Shown: one piece after another, positions 14,358-23,240 of the stretch
Layout of the letters: each line of letters begins with the position of its first letter
Position numbering within the stretch: the first letter of the stretch is position 1
NCBI GenBank assembly: GCA_937924755.1
Contig: CALEVZ010000015.1
Coordinates: 1 to 46,000, forward strand
DNA: 46,000 nt
Direction of reading: 5' to 3'
Source of the DNA: an uncultured bacterium
GTDB taxonomy: Bacteria > Acidobacteriota > Thermoanaerobaculia > Thermoanaerobaculales > Thermoanaerobaculaceae
Position numbers and translations under genes: made by a program
Notes under the pieces: model-generated
The model's database searches: none
Told to the model about the DNA's origin: nothing
The model's input: only the letters and a program-made list of their open reading frames with translations

Positions 14358-15535
14358 CGGGCCTTCGCCGCCGACGGCGCGACCTCGGGCAGCAGCGTGC
14401 GGTAGAGGGCCAAGAGCTTGGCCTCCTCCCGATCCCAGTTGAAGCGCTCCCGCACCGCCCGCCGCCCTCGCTCGCCCATCTCCCGCCGCAGCTCGGGGTG
14501 GTTCCTCAGATGCTCGATCGCCGCCGCCACTGCCGGCGGGCTGGCAGGATCCACCACCATGCCGTAGCCGAACTCCTCCACCTGTCGGCGCAGCTTGGGG
14601 AAATCCGAAACCAGCACCGGAACCCCCACCGACAGGTACTCGAACACCTTCACCACGTACTCCACCTCCAGATAGGCACGCACCGGCTGCAGCAGCGCCA
14701 CCCCCAGATCGGCGTTGGCCAGATGCCCGGCCACCTGGGACCACGGCACCCGCCCGTGGAGCAGCACCCGCGGATGGGCGCGCAGCCTCGCCCCCAACGG
14801 CGTCTCGGGAATGTCGCCAATCACGTGCAGAACCACTTCACCCGCCAGCAGATCCAGGGCGTCCAACAGCACTCCCAGCCCCCGGGCCTGGGTGACGCCG
14901 CCGACGTAGGTGATGCGAAACTCTGCAGTGGTGCGAACGCGCCGCGCCCCCTCCCAGAACAAAGATGACGGAAAATTGGAGACCACCACCGGTCCACTTT
15001 TTGCAAAACGCGACTGCAGATGGCTGTCGACCACCACCACCCCGCTGAGCAACCGGCTGGCGGCCACCTCGACGTCGCCCCAGACTGCAGCCACAGTCCG
15101 CCCAATCGCTCCCCAGCGAGAGAGGCGGTCTTGGACTTGCGCCTTCACATCCTCGTGCACGTCATACACTACCTTACGGCCGAGGACCCGGAGCAGCAGA
15201 CCCACCAACAGCAACTCCGGTTCATGAACGTGATACACGCGCGCCCTCGCCCGCACTGCCTGTCGCAGCGCCTTTACTGCACGAACCGCTCGCGACGGCA
15301 TCGCTGCGCTCGTGGGCAGGAGCGGCACGATGGTGACACCGCACCGCGTCTCTGGCGAGCCATGGAGGCCGACAACGGTCACCGCGAATCCTGCGCGGGC
15401 CAAAGAAACCGCCTCACTGTCGAAGATCCGGTTGTCGGTGGCGCGGTGCGTCGTCGAAAGGTGACAGACGTCGGCCGACGCCCTCCTCCCCTGCACTGGC
15501 GTCACCTGGCCTGCACGACGGGTTGAGCCGGTCAT
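14354..15535 (-). CDS. Family 4 glycosyltransferase
   Basis: The ATG giving MTGSTRRAGQ overlaps the preceding gene as ATGA; 393 residues. The GT-B fold is seen from the N-terminal half (CHLSTTHRATDNRIFDSEA, YHVHEPELLLVGLL) and the C-terminal donor half (RITYVGGVTQARGLGVLLDAL, KVFEYLSVGVPVLVSDF with the Glu of the EX7E-like region). DNRIF after HRATD is typical of this subgroup, in which the donor is often a UDP-sugar. It should add one sugar of the repeat unit at the cytoplasmic face of the membrane. Confidence 0.88.
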   Translation of the reverse strand: MTGSTRRAGQVTPVQGRRASADVCHLSTTHRATDNRIFDSEAVSLARAGFAVTVVGLHGSPETRCGVTIVPLLPTSAAMPSRAVRAVKALRQAVRARARVYHVHEPELLLVGLLLRVLGRKVVYDVHEDVKAQVQDRLSRWGAIGRTVAAVWGDVEVAASRLLSGVVVVDSHLQSRFAKSGPVVVSNFPSSLFWEGARRVRTTAEFRITYVGGVTQARGLGVLLDALDLLAGEVVLHVIGDIPETPLGARLRAHPRVLLHGRVPWSQVAGHLANADLGVALLQPVRAYLEVEYVVKVFEYLSVGVPVLVSDFPKLRRQVEEFGYGMVVDPASPPAVAAAIEHLRNHPELRREMGERGRRAVRERFNWDREEAKLLALYRTLLPEVAPSAAKAR

Positions 15536-16641
15536 CGCCTCGTTGCCATGGCTCCGATGCCATCGTTGACGACGCAGAAAAGATCCTGGCAGAGCGAAGT
15601 CGTCGCCGATGCGTCGCAGGCGTAGGGCCCCTTGATCTGCAATCCGGGCAACTCTGGGAGACGACCGCCTTTCATCCGGAAAGGAATGAACGGTGATCGA
15701 CCTCGCTCGACCGTTGGAACTGGGGTTGCACCCGCGCGAGTGAGAAGGCCAAGAATCACCTCGGCGTTCGCCCGCCTCGCCTCCTCCACCTGTCCCAACC
15801 GACGGATTCCCACCAGCGCCCGCGCCAGCGAAATCCGCCGAATCGGCCGCGGATCCAGGCCGTAGTGCCCCCGACAGCGCGAATACTCCAGGCGCGGCGC
15901 TGCTGTCAGGCGGGACCGACCGCGCAGTACCCGCATCAGATCGCGCAGCGTGCGACGCACCTGGTTGATGTGGACGCCCCACATGCGGAGCTCATCCTCG
16001 AGGCGATGCATCCAGCGGCCGCGAACCATCCGCAGCGACACCCCGTCCCCACGCACCAGGACCGCCCCTCCCATGGCCCCCAGCACGTTCTTCTGGTTGA
16101 AGCTGACGACCACGGCGCAACGGGCGTCGACCTCGGCTGGCGACGGGCAGATGAGGTTCTGGCACTCGTCAAGAATCACCAAGAGGTCGGGTCGGCGGGC
16201 CCTGATCCTCGCCAGCGACTCGGCGGAGCAAGCAACGGCGCCGAAGATCGAGGCGAGAATGACGGCGACGGTTTTGGCGTCAACGATCTTACGTTCGATG
16301 AACTGCAGATCTGGCAGAAGCGTCTCGCTAACCGGCACCGCCTCGGGGACCAGGCCCGCGAAGCGGACGGCTTCCGGGACGACGTTGCAGATGTACGCGG
16401 GTACCAACACGGTACCACCGGGATGCTCCTGGGCCAGTTCAACCAACACGGCGGACAGGGCGGATCGACCGGAACGGAAGAAGCGGACAATGAATGCTCC
16501 GTTGGCGAGGCAGTCCTGTAACTCCCGGGCGACAGCGCGTTCCAGCCAGCGCCGGGGGGCGAAGGCCAGCGCCGTTGCCTGGCCCTGCTCCCCTAGCCGG
16601 CGAAACAGTGCCGCGGCGACCGGCAGCCTTGCGGCGTTCAC
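15532..16641 (-). CDS. DegT/DnrJ/EryC1-like PLP-fold protein
   Basis: The GTG start overlaps the preceding stop as GTGA; 369 residues. VLVPAYICNVVPEAVRFAGLVPEAVPV is the usual N-terminal pattern of DegT-type aminotransferases, VILDECQNL holds the cofactor Asp, and SFNQKNVLGAMGGAVLV holds a Lys in the Schiff-base position. It is more divergent than the other two DegT proteins in the window and its middle section is longer and basic. An amine-forming role on a sugar is likely, but the poor match leaves another PLP-dependent reaction possible. Confidence 0.75.
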   Translation of the reverse strand: MNAARLPVAAALFRRLGEQGQATALAFAPRRWLERAVARELQDCLANGAFIVRFFRSGRSALSAVLVELAQEHPGGTVLVPAYICNVVPEAVRFAGLVPEAVPVSETLLPDLQFIERKIVDAKTVAVILASIFGAVACSAESLARIRARRPDLLVILDECQNLICPSPAEVDARCAVVVSFNQKNVLGAMGGAVLVRGDGVSLRMVRGRWMHRLEDELRMWGVHINQVRRTLRDLMRVLRGRSRLTAAPRLEYSRCRGHYGLDPRPIRRISLARALVGIRRLGQVEEARRANAEVILGLLTRAGATPVPTVERGRSPFIPFRMKGGRLPELPGLQIKGPYACDASATTSLCQDLFCVVNDGIGAMATRR

Positions 16642-17858
16642 TGGTCTCGCTCGGCCTTGCCCGGGGCAAGCTGTCCGGCCCACTCGAGAATGCGCGCCGC
16701 GCGGCTGTTCACGTCAAACTCTCGTGCCCGCGCGGTTGCTGCGGCTGCCTGGCGTGCCCGCAGCCCGGCGTCCTCCCTCAGGCGCACGATCGCAGCTCGC
16801 AGATCCCCTGCGTCGTGGGGCTCGATCAGGATGCCCACCTCGTTATCGACCACGCCCTCGTTGAACTCGCGTCGGGACGCGATTACCGGCAAGCCACAGG
16901 CCAGCGCCTCGAGGATGGCGTTGCTGCACCCCTCGGCGGTGCTGGGCAGGGCAAAGATATCGCACGCCGCCAGGTACTCGGCGACCCGACGATGGGGCAC
17001 CGGTCCCCAGAAGGCGATGGCCGGCTCGGGCGGACGGGCCATCCCCGACCCCAGAAAGACCCCCGCCACGCCGGGCAGGTCGCGGATGGCCGACAGCACC
17101 CGCAGCACCCCCTTGCGCTCGCTGAACGCGCCCACGAAGGCCACCAGGGTGAGGTCGGCCGGTAACCCCAGACGAGCTCGCATCTGACCGCGGTTGCGGG
17201 GGTGAAACACGCTCAGGTCCACGCCGTTGGGCGAAAGGAGAATACGGTCCTCCCCCACTGCCAGTTGCGTCAGAAGGGCGCGTTGCACCGGTCGGGAGAC
17301 GGCGATGAAGCCGGCGGCGCCAGCCAGGAGAGGCCTGGCGTAGGTAAGCCCCAGGGGACGCAGGGTCCACAGGAGATTGCCGTCGTCCCCGTCCACCGAC
17401 TCCCCCACTCCCACCACCGCCCTTGTGGCCAGGGCCCGGCCCGCCGCCACGGCGGCGATCCCCGGCAGGGCCAGGAAGTGCCCGTAGATGAGGTCCGGGC
17501 GCAGACGGTGACGGCGCAACGCCCGCTGCACCGCGGCGCTGAACCCCGCCTGGGTGAGGCGGGCCAGGCGCAGCGGGCCGATTTTCTTCGCCCCCCACGA
17601 AACGAAACGGGGGCGCAACACCGTCAGCCCGTGCCGGTCGCCTTCCCAAGCGTCCTCTGCCACTCCCCCCTTTGCCCGTCGCCGGAGGGCGGGGAGGGGG
17701 TTGACCACGGTCACGCTCACTCCGCAACGGGCGAAGGCGGCCGCCAGCTCGGCCACGAACGCCCCCGCCTGGGGCTGCCTGGGGGAGGGAAAGCCCCTGG
17801 CGATCATCACCAGGGAGCGCACCCCGGGCGGCTGCTCTCCTGCCCGGCCCTCACCCAC
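16638..17858 (-). CDS. Family 4 glycosyltransferase
   Basis: A GTG start overlaps the ATP-grasp gene by 8 bases; 406 residues. N-terminal SLVMIARGFPSPRQPQAGAF and the C-terminal half (LSPNGVDLSVFHP, FVGAFSERKGVLRVLSAI, DIFALPSTAEGCSNAILEAL with the EX7E motif, GLPVIASR) are classic GT4. It should add a sugar to the growing lipid-linked repeat unit. The EGCSNAILEALACGLPV block is among the clearest motifs in the locus. Confidence 0.92.
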   Translation of the reverse strand: MGEGRAGEQPPGVRSLVMIARGFPSPRQPQAGAFVAELAAAFARCGVSVTVVNPLPALRRRAKGGVAEDAWEGDRHGLTVLRPRFVSWGAKKIGPLRLARLTQAGFSAAVQRALRRHRLRPDLIYGHFLALPGIAAVAAGRALATRAVVGVGESVDGDDGNLLWTLRPLGLTYARPLLAGAAGFIAVSRPVQRALLTQLAVGEDRILLSPNGVDLSVFHPRNRGQMRARLGLPADLTLVAFVGAFSERKGVLRVLSAIRDLPGVAGVFLGSGMARPPEPAIAFWGPVPHRRVAEYLAACDIFALPSTAEGCSNAILEALACGLPVIASRREFNEGVVDNEVGILIEPHDAGDLRAAIVRLREDAGLRARQAAAATARAREFDVNSRAARILEWAGQLAPGKAERDQ

Positions 17859-18984
17859 CGTCGGCCACGCCTCCCCGTCGTGCGGTCAGAGAGCAAACCA
17901 CCCACCGCAGCGCCAGCGGCAGACGAGGCACGCAAACGGTCCGGCGGGACAGGAGGTAGGGAAGAACCCGCACGTCGCCGCGCATCAGCCGGTACAGCGC
18001 ATAAATGCCATTCACCCAGTAACGCGGCGTCACGGTCCCTGCGGGGGGGGCGTCAGCCGGTGGCGACCCCAGGCAGCGCCGAACCGGGCCGTCGCCGGTG
18101 GCCGCCTCCACCAGCGCATGCTGCATCCAGAAGCGCGGGTTCAACTCGATGACGTGATAGCGGCCGCTCGGGGCATCCAGCACGAATTCCAGTTCGAAGG
18201 GGCCCTCGAAGGCCAGCTCGTCCAATAGCCGAGAGGTGACCCGGTCCAGCTCGGGCATCGCCGGCAGCACCTCGCAGACGTCCCCGTTGCCGGTGCGCGG
18301 GGGATGCTGCAGCACCTTGCGAGTGGTCAGGTACTCCCGCACCCCGGGTCCGTGCCACCCCCCCACCGAGACGTTGTGGCGCGGAGCGACACTCAGCAAC
18401 TCCTGGTAGCACCAGGCCTCGCGATCCAGCCCCTGCTCCTCGAGACGCCGCTCCAGGGCGGCAAGCTCGGCCCTGGAGCCCACCACCCGGGCGCGCGGCA
18501 GCTTCGCCAGCCCCTGCCAGCTCCGCCGTACCCGCAGCAGGAAGCGGTCGCCAAAGGCGCGCCACGGATCCTCGCTGGAGGGGATGGTGCGCGGCGTCTC
18601 GGCTAACCGGCGAGAAGCGAGGAAGTGACAGAAGAGCTGGCGATCCAGGATGGTATCCAGATGCGCCGGCGACCCCACAAAGACCCGCACCGCCGACGTC
18701 GCCCCCCCGCCGTGGTGGGGGGCCAGGACGTAGTGAAAGCGCTCGTCGGTGAGGAAGACCACCGGCTCGCCGCCGCGGCCAGCCAGCCACGGCAGCAGAT
18801 CCGCCGGGGCCTGGAAATCCACCTCGACCACCCGGACCTCCGGAGCGGCGGTCTCGATCAGGACGGGACCCTGCGCCCGCGGCTTCACCGCCATGATCTC
18901 GCCAGTCCACCCCAGCCGCCGCAGCGAGCCGACGATGCTGACGGCGTTCACGTACGTGCCACAGAGGACGGCGCGAGCGGTCAT
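17851..18984 (-). CDS. ATP-grasp family ligase 1
   Basis: The ATG giving MTARAVLCGTY overlaps the Wzy-like gene stop as ATGA; 377 residues. The N-terminal third resembles a Rossmann-like pre-ATP-grasp domain. FLLRVRRSWQGLAKLPRARVV would be the ATP-binding lysine strand, WCYQELL the adenine hinge, and FELEFVLDAPSGRYHVIELNPRFWMQH carries the metal-binding Glu, Asn and Arg of ATP-grasp enzymes. These join a carboxylate to an amine or thiol. In a polysaccharide operon with uronic acids it may attach an amino compound to a sugar carboxylate; that is inference. Confidence 0.78.
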   Translation of the reverse strand: MTARAVLCGTYVNAVSIVGSLRRLGWTGEIMAVKPRAQGPVLIETAAPEVRVVEVDFQAPADLLPWLAGRGGEPVVFLTDERFHYVLAPHHGGGATSAVRVFVGSPAHLDTILDRQLFCHFLASRRLAETPRTIPSSEDPWRAFGDRFLLRVRRSWQGLAKLPRARVVGSRAELAALERRLEEQGLDREAWCYQELLSVAPRHNVSVGGWHGPGVREYLTTRKVLQHPPRTGNGDVCEVLPAMPELDRVTSRLLDELAFEGPFELEFVLDAPSGRYHVIELNPRFWMQHALVEAATGDGPVRRCLGSPPADAPPAGTVTPRYWVNGIYALYRLMRGDVRVLPYLLSRRTVCVPRLPLALRWVVCSLTARRGGVADGG

Positions 18985-20306
18985 CGCGGTCGGAAGCTGG
19001 TGGTCGCGGGTGGGAGAGCTCCGGCCCGGGCACCGGCCCATCCCGCCGGTGCGGCGTCCCGCCCCCAACTGGGCTCGGCCGCCGGCTGCAACGCCCGGCG
19101 CAAGCGCCGCTCGGCCCCGAAGGAGTAGCCGACCACCGCAGCCACCAACGTCATCGTCATGATACTGTTGAAATTGGGTTTCCCCAGCCCGAGCGCCAGG
19201 ATGGTCAGAATGAGGGCGCGCAGCAACCCGTCCCGGTACTCTCGCCCCAGCCGACGGGCCAGCGCCTTGACGCGGTCCAGCCGGCGCCACAGCACCAGGT
19301 AGAGGGAAAAGTACAGGGCCGCCCCCACCAGCCCGGCGCTGGAGGCCACCTCGACGTAGTCGGAGTGGGCCACGGCGCGGGTGCCGGAGGCAATGCGGTA
19401 GTTGCCCAGGCCGACGCCGAACAGAGGACTCGAGATGATCACGTCGGCGCCGCGCTCGTACAGCAGCCGGCGGGTGGGGTCGATGAACTGCTGCTCCTGG
19501 GCCCGCTCCATTCGCCGACCGAGGTAGGTGGCCGCCATCACCCGGTCCACCAGCACCGCCGCGCCCACGACCAGCAGGCCGAGGGCCACCGCGACCCGCG
19601 CCCGGCGCAGCAGCTCCCGCCGGTAGTCAAACCACAGCCACAGGCCGACCAGCACGAAGGCGGCCAGGAAGCTCTTGCGTGAGGCCGACAGAACGATCCC
19701 CATCAGCATGGCAAAGGCCAGGGCCAGCAGGCCGAGCCTCACCCAGCGGCGACGGCTGCGCAGCCAGAAGTACAACGCCGCGCTGATGCCGTACAGCATG
19801 AAGAAGCCGAAAGCGTTGGGGTTTTTCAAGGTGCCGCGGAACTGGTAGCGCGCCTCCTCTTCCGTGGCCAGATCGTACTGTCCGCTCAGCACGCCGGTCA
19901 CCAGCAGGAACAGCGCCGCCACCAGCAGCGCGGACAGCACCGCCCTGGGGGTGCCCTCGACGGCCGTCAGGTAGGCGACGCCGAACATCAGGATGCCGAT
20001 CTGGGTCACCAGGGTGACCTCCCGGGTGAAGAAGCTGTAGTTCTGCGCCACCATCACCCCGGTCAGCACCGCCCACACCAGAAAGAGAAAAAACAGTGTC
20101 ACTTCCGGAGGCAGCGGGCGGCGCAGCAGCAGCAGCAGTACCAGAGCGGTGCCGACGAAGGCGCCGCCGATGACCTTGTTGGCCAGCGACAGCAGGGGGA
20201 ACTTGTAAATCAAGGTCAAGTTCACCAGCAGGGCGAAGAGCAAACCCTGGGCGAGCCAGATCACCGGCCGCAGGCCCCTGGCCGCCGGATCGTACAAAGT
20301 GTTCAT
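18981..20306 (-). CDS. O-antigen ligase / Wzy-type polymerase
   Basis: A 441-residue membrane protein with about ten to twelve hydrophobic segments; the ATG overlaps the upstream stop as ATGA. Between two segments lies a large periplasmic loop containing GVGLGNYRIASGTRAVAHSDYVEVASSAG, the H-x-x-Y-x-E pattern of the Wzy_C family. LSASRKSFLAAF is the other recognisable block. It either polymerises Wzx-flipped repeat units or ligates the polymer to an acceptor; with no second candidate in the window, polymerase is the simpler reading. The last 50 residues are a Pro/Ala/Arg-rich cytoplasmic tail. Confidence 0.85.
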   Translation of the reverse strand: MNTLYDPAARGLRPVIWLAQGLLFALLVNLTLIYKFPLLSLANKVIGGAFVGTALVLLLLLRRPLPPEVTLFFLFLVWAVLTGVMVAQNYSFFTREVTLVTQIGILMFGVAYLTAVEGTPRAVLSALLVAALFLLVTGVLSGQYDLATEEEARYQFRGTLKNPNAFGFFMLYGISAALYFWLRSRRRWVRLGLLALAFAMLMGIVLSASRKSFLAAFVLVGLWLWFDYRRELLRRARVAVALGLLVVGAAVLVDRVMAATYLGRRMERAQEQQFIDPTRRLLYERGADVIISSPLFGVGLGNYRIASGTRAVAHSDYVEVASSAGLVGAALYFSLYLVLWRRLDRVKALARRLGREYRDGLLRALILTILALGLGKPNFNSIMTMTLVAAVVGYSFGAERRLRRALQPAAEPSWGRDAAPAGWAGARAGALPPATTSFRPR

Positions 20307-21451
20307 GGTCCCTCCCACCAGCGATGGGACACCTTCACTCCCAGGGTTTCGGTGAGCAGGTGGTGAACGCGCAGGTTGGCGCAGGCGTTGCGGGCGAAGT
20401 CCCCGGGCTCGAACCGCCAGCCGCCCGAGTCGCCCTCCCGGACGTACCGCCCCGCTACGCCGTCCCGCCGCGCCTGATCCACCGAGTAAGAGGCGCCGAA
20501 GACGGTGTGCAGCTCGTTCACCAGGTAGCGGCCGTCGGTCGTCTCAAAGATGTCCACGTTCATGGAAGTAAAGCCACCTTTCGAGGTCACATCGTGGAGG
20601 AGATCCAACAACGCGGGGGGAGGCTCATCCCAGGCCACCGCGCCGGAGCCGGAGTGAAACTGCCCCACCCTCCCCTTGGGGTGGCCGAAGTAGGAATCGG
20701 CGATGCGCACCATGCGCCATTCCCGGACCTCGGGGAGGAACTCCTGCAGCAAGACGCTGCCCCACTGGCGGTCGCGGGGATCCCGGCGGCGCGCCACCAG
20801 GCCCGAGCGGAAGGCGCGCCGGATGAGGGCTCGCAGCGATCGCCGCGAGGTGAGAATCCACACCCCCTTGGCGGAGGCGCCGGTGTTGGTCTTGACCACC
20901 ACCGGCAGCGTGGCCTCGGCGGCGAAGGTCATCGCCTCGTCTTCATCGTAGAACACCCAGGTGTGCGGGTGGGGGATGTCGTTGGCCGTCAGCCAGTCGT
21001 GGGTCCGCCGCTTGTTCTCGTACAACCAGGTTTCCCGCTCGCCGGGCACGACCACAAGCCCCATCTCGGCCATGGCCCGCAGCCGGTCGTCGAACATCTC
21101 CTTCCACACCGTCAGCGCCGCCGGCGGCCAGACCAGGAAGGCGTCGCAGCCGCTGTTCCGCACCCGGGCGATCCAGTCGCTGGCGGCCAGGTCGATGAGC
21201 CGGTAGGAAACCCCCAGCTCGCGGCAGGCGAGCACGAAGACCTTGTGGTAGTGGAAGGGCTCCCGCAGGATGCCCAGAGTGCAGGGACTGCCCGGCACCT
21301 CCACCTGATCCCCCTGCGCGGCGAAGGGATCCGCGAGTCGGCGCACATGCTGGTCATACTTCACCAGGGAGACCCGGCGGCGAATGGCGGCCCGCGCCCA
21401 CGGGGGCAGCAGCGGGCTCAGGCGCTGAACGAGGCGAAACACTCCAGGCAC
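20303..21451 (-). CDS. ATP-grasp family ligase 2
   Basis: A 382-residue protein with GTG start, 4 bases after the asparagine-synthetase-like gene. ENKRRTHDWLTANDIPHPHTWVF is typical of RimK/D-Ala-D-Ala-like ATP-grasp proteins. LPVVVKTNTGASAKGVWIL has the ATP-contact Lys and Gly-rich loop, VLLQEFLP the hinge, and FTSMNVDIFETTDGRYLVNELHTVFG the metal-binding Asp, Asn and Glu. It is not closely like the other ATP-grasp protein here. Its pairing with an asparagine-synthetase-like gene suggests that the two form amide bonds on the same product, perhaps between a uronic acid and an amino acid or amino sugar. Confidence 0.78.
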   Translation of the reverse strand: MPGVFRLVQRLSPLLPPWARAAIRRRVSLVKYDQHVRRLADPFAAQGDQVEVPGSPCTLGILREPFHYHKVFVLACRELGVSYRLIDLAASDWIARVRNSGCDAFLVWPPAALTVWKEMFDDRLRAMAEMGLVVVPGERETWLYENKRRTHDWLTANDIPHPHTWVFYDEDEAMTFAAEATLPVVVKTNTGASAKGVWILTSRRSLRALIRRAFRSGLVARRRDPRDRQWGSVLLQEFLPEVREWRMVRIADSYFGHPKGRVGQFHSGSGAVAWDEPPPALLDLLHDVTSKGGFTSMNVDIFETTDGRYLVNELHTVFGASYSVDQARRDGVAGRYVREGDSGGWRFEPGDFARNACANLRVHHLLTETLGVKVSHRWWEGP

Positions 21452-21455
21452 CGTA

Positions 21456-23240
21456 TCACTTCAGCCGGTCGTGCATGGCGCGCAGGAAAAACCCCAAGAA
21501 CAGCGCGTTCTCCTTGGTGGCGTTGGAGCGCATGGCGGCCCGCCAATCCACTTCGGGGAAGAACGCCAGGAGGGCTTGAAAAGCTTCCCGCACCTGCGGG
21601 GAGCGGCGATGCAGCTGCTCGAAGGCCGCCAGATGCGCCGCTCCCAGCCGCCCGGCGCGGATGCGCAGGCGGGTGCGCGCCAGCCACGCCTGCTCGGGAA
21701 GATAACCGCGCAAGGCGGCGTAGAGGCGGTGGCGCAGCGGCTCGGCGGTGAGGGGGAAGCCGTAGTGGGACGTGATCGCCGCCACCTCCGGGTGCAGGCT
21801 GCGCAGCATGGCCGCCTGGAACCGTCCACTCAGACCGATGTGGGGGGTGGCCAGCAGCGCCGCGGCGCGCACCCCAACCTCCATGAACGGCGCCAGCACC
21901 AGGGCCAGCTTGCTCTGGGCGTTCACCACCGGCCCTTCGCAGTCGGGCAGTCGGACGTCGGCGTAGTACCGGCGACGCAGCCACAGGTCGGCCGGTCCCC
22001 AGGCGTCCACCCCCAGTCGGGCACCCAGCTTGGCCAGCACGCTGTCCCGTACCTCCTGCCACTGGCGACCCGTTCGCAGCATGGTGCGGGCCAGGCCGAA
22101 GAAGACCCGGTTCTCCAGCCAGCTGGGAAACGACACCCGCCGTCTGGAACTGAGGTAAGAGTTCCGGTACAGCTCGCCACCCAGGCCGGAAGCGGTGAGG
22201 CCGTTCCCGCCCAGCGTCTGCCGCCGGTAGGCCGGGGTGTAGGTCTCGCTGCAGGCGCCGGAGTTGTCGCTGCTGCGCCCATCGAAGTAGTGCAGATTCT
22301 CCTCCAGCAGCGGACCCACCTCCTCGTCGGCGAGCCGATCCACCCGCCGGCTGGGGATCACCCGTACCTCCACCCCCAGCTGGGCGGCGATTTGCTCGAC
22401 GATCCGTCGTTCCCCCTCGTGGATTGCCATGCCGGCAGTGGCGTGGGTGTGCACCGACACCGGCAGCCGGTGGCGGCAGGCGAGGAGCAGCAAGAGGCGG
22501 CTGTCGTACCCCCCCGAAAGCCCCAGGTCCAGCCCGTACTCCCGGGCACAGGCCGCCACCCGCTGGAGGTAGCCATCCAGCACCTTCACCTGGTATTCCA
22601 CGCACCCGCTGAACTCTCGTACCGCGGCCGGCGGATCGATCACCGGTGGGCGAACAGGGTTGAACTTGAACAACCCGGGAGCCGGGGCGTCGTGGCTTCT
22701 GCCGTCCAGTCGCCGGATGGACGCGACCAGGGTATCCGGGGCGATCACGTAGCCAGAGGTGGCCTTCTCCAGGAAAGCCAGGCGGTCGAGGGCCTGGGGC
22801 TGGCGGAAGGAGGCCAACAGTGCAAGGAACGACGTCGACGCCCGGCGACCGTCCTCGCTGCAAAACACCGGCTGCACTCCGCCGCCGTCGAGGAGCAGGG
22901 TCAGCCGTCCCCCGCCGTCGATGAGGACGGCGTAGTTGCCCGACAGCTCGGTGGCGTCCAGGGCGCCCGAGCGCGCCTCGGCGAGCAGCCGGGCCAACCC
23001 CTGGCTGAAGGGGAGACCGCGATAGATGGGCGTGCCCACCGCAAAGAGCCGCCATCCGTCCCCATCGCCGAGCTGGTTCTCCACCGCCGCCGCTTGCTTG
23101 CGGTAGTGCAGCAGGCGCAGGCGGCCGAGGCGGGACTCGGCGGGAGGCGCGAACCCTTGCCTGGCAAACGCCCGCCGCACGGCCGCCTCGTCCACGCTCG
23201 CCGACTCCTCCCAGAGAAAAAAAGCTCCCATGGGGATCAC
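21456..23240 (-). CDS. Asparagine synthetase-like protein of the polysaccharide locus
   Basis: About 594 residues from a GTG overlapping the previous stop as GTGA; an ATG three codons later (MGAFFLW) is an alternative. The N-terminal glutaminase-like domain lacks the nucleophilic Cys2. The C-terminal synthetase domain has GLSGGYDSRLLL at about 240-251, the ATP pyrophosphatase loop, and SGLGGELYRNS later. Without the Cys it cannot take ammonia from glutamine in the usual way, so it either uses free ammonia or another amine, or acts as an adenylating ligase. Similar proteins occur in other O-antigen and capsule loci. It differs clearly from the lasso cyclase and no precursor gene lies beside it. 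Confidence 0.82.
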   Translation of the reverse strand: MIPMGAFFLWEESASVDEAAVRRAFARQGFAPPAESRLGRLRLLHYRKQAAAVENQLGDGDGWRLFAVGTPIYRGLPFSQGLARLLAEARSGALDATELSGNYAVLIDGGGRLTLLLDGGGVQPVFCSEDGRRASTSFLALLASFRQPQALDRLAFLEKATSGYVIAPDTLVASIRRLDGRSHDAPAPGLFKFNPVRPPVIDPPAAVREFSGCVEYQVKVLDGYLQRVAACAREYGLDLGLSGGYDSRLLLLLACRHRLPVSVHTHATAGMAIHEGERRIVEQIAAQLGVEVRVIPSRRVDRLADEEVGPLLEENLHYFDGRSSDNSGACSETYTPAYRRQTLGGNGLTASGLGGELYRNSYLSSRRRVSFPSWLENRVFFGLARTMLRTGRQWQEVRDSVLAKLGARLGVDAWGPADLWLRRRYYADVRLPDCEGPVVNAQSKLALVLAPFMEVGVRAAALLATPHIGLSGRFQAAMLRSLHPEVAAITSHYGFPLTAEPLRHRLYAALRGYLPEQAWLARTRLRIRAGRLGAAHLAAFEQLHRRSPQVREAFQALLAFFPEVDWRAAMRSNATKENALFLGFFLRAMHDRLK

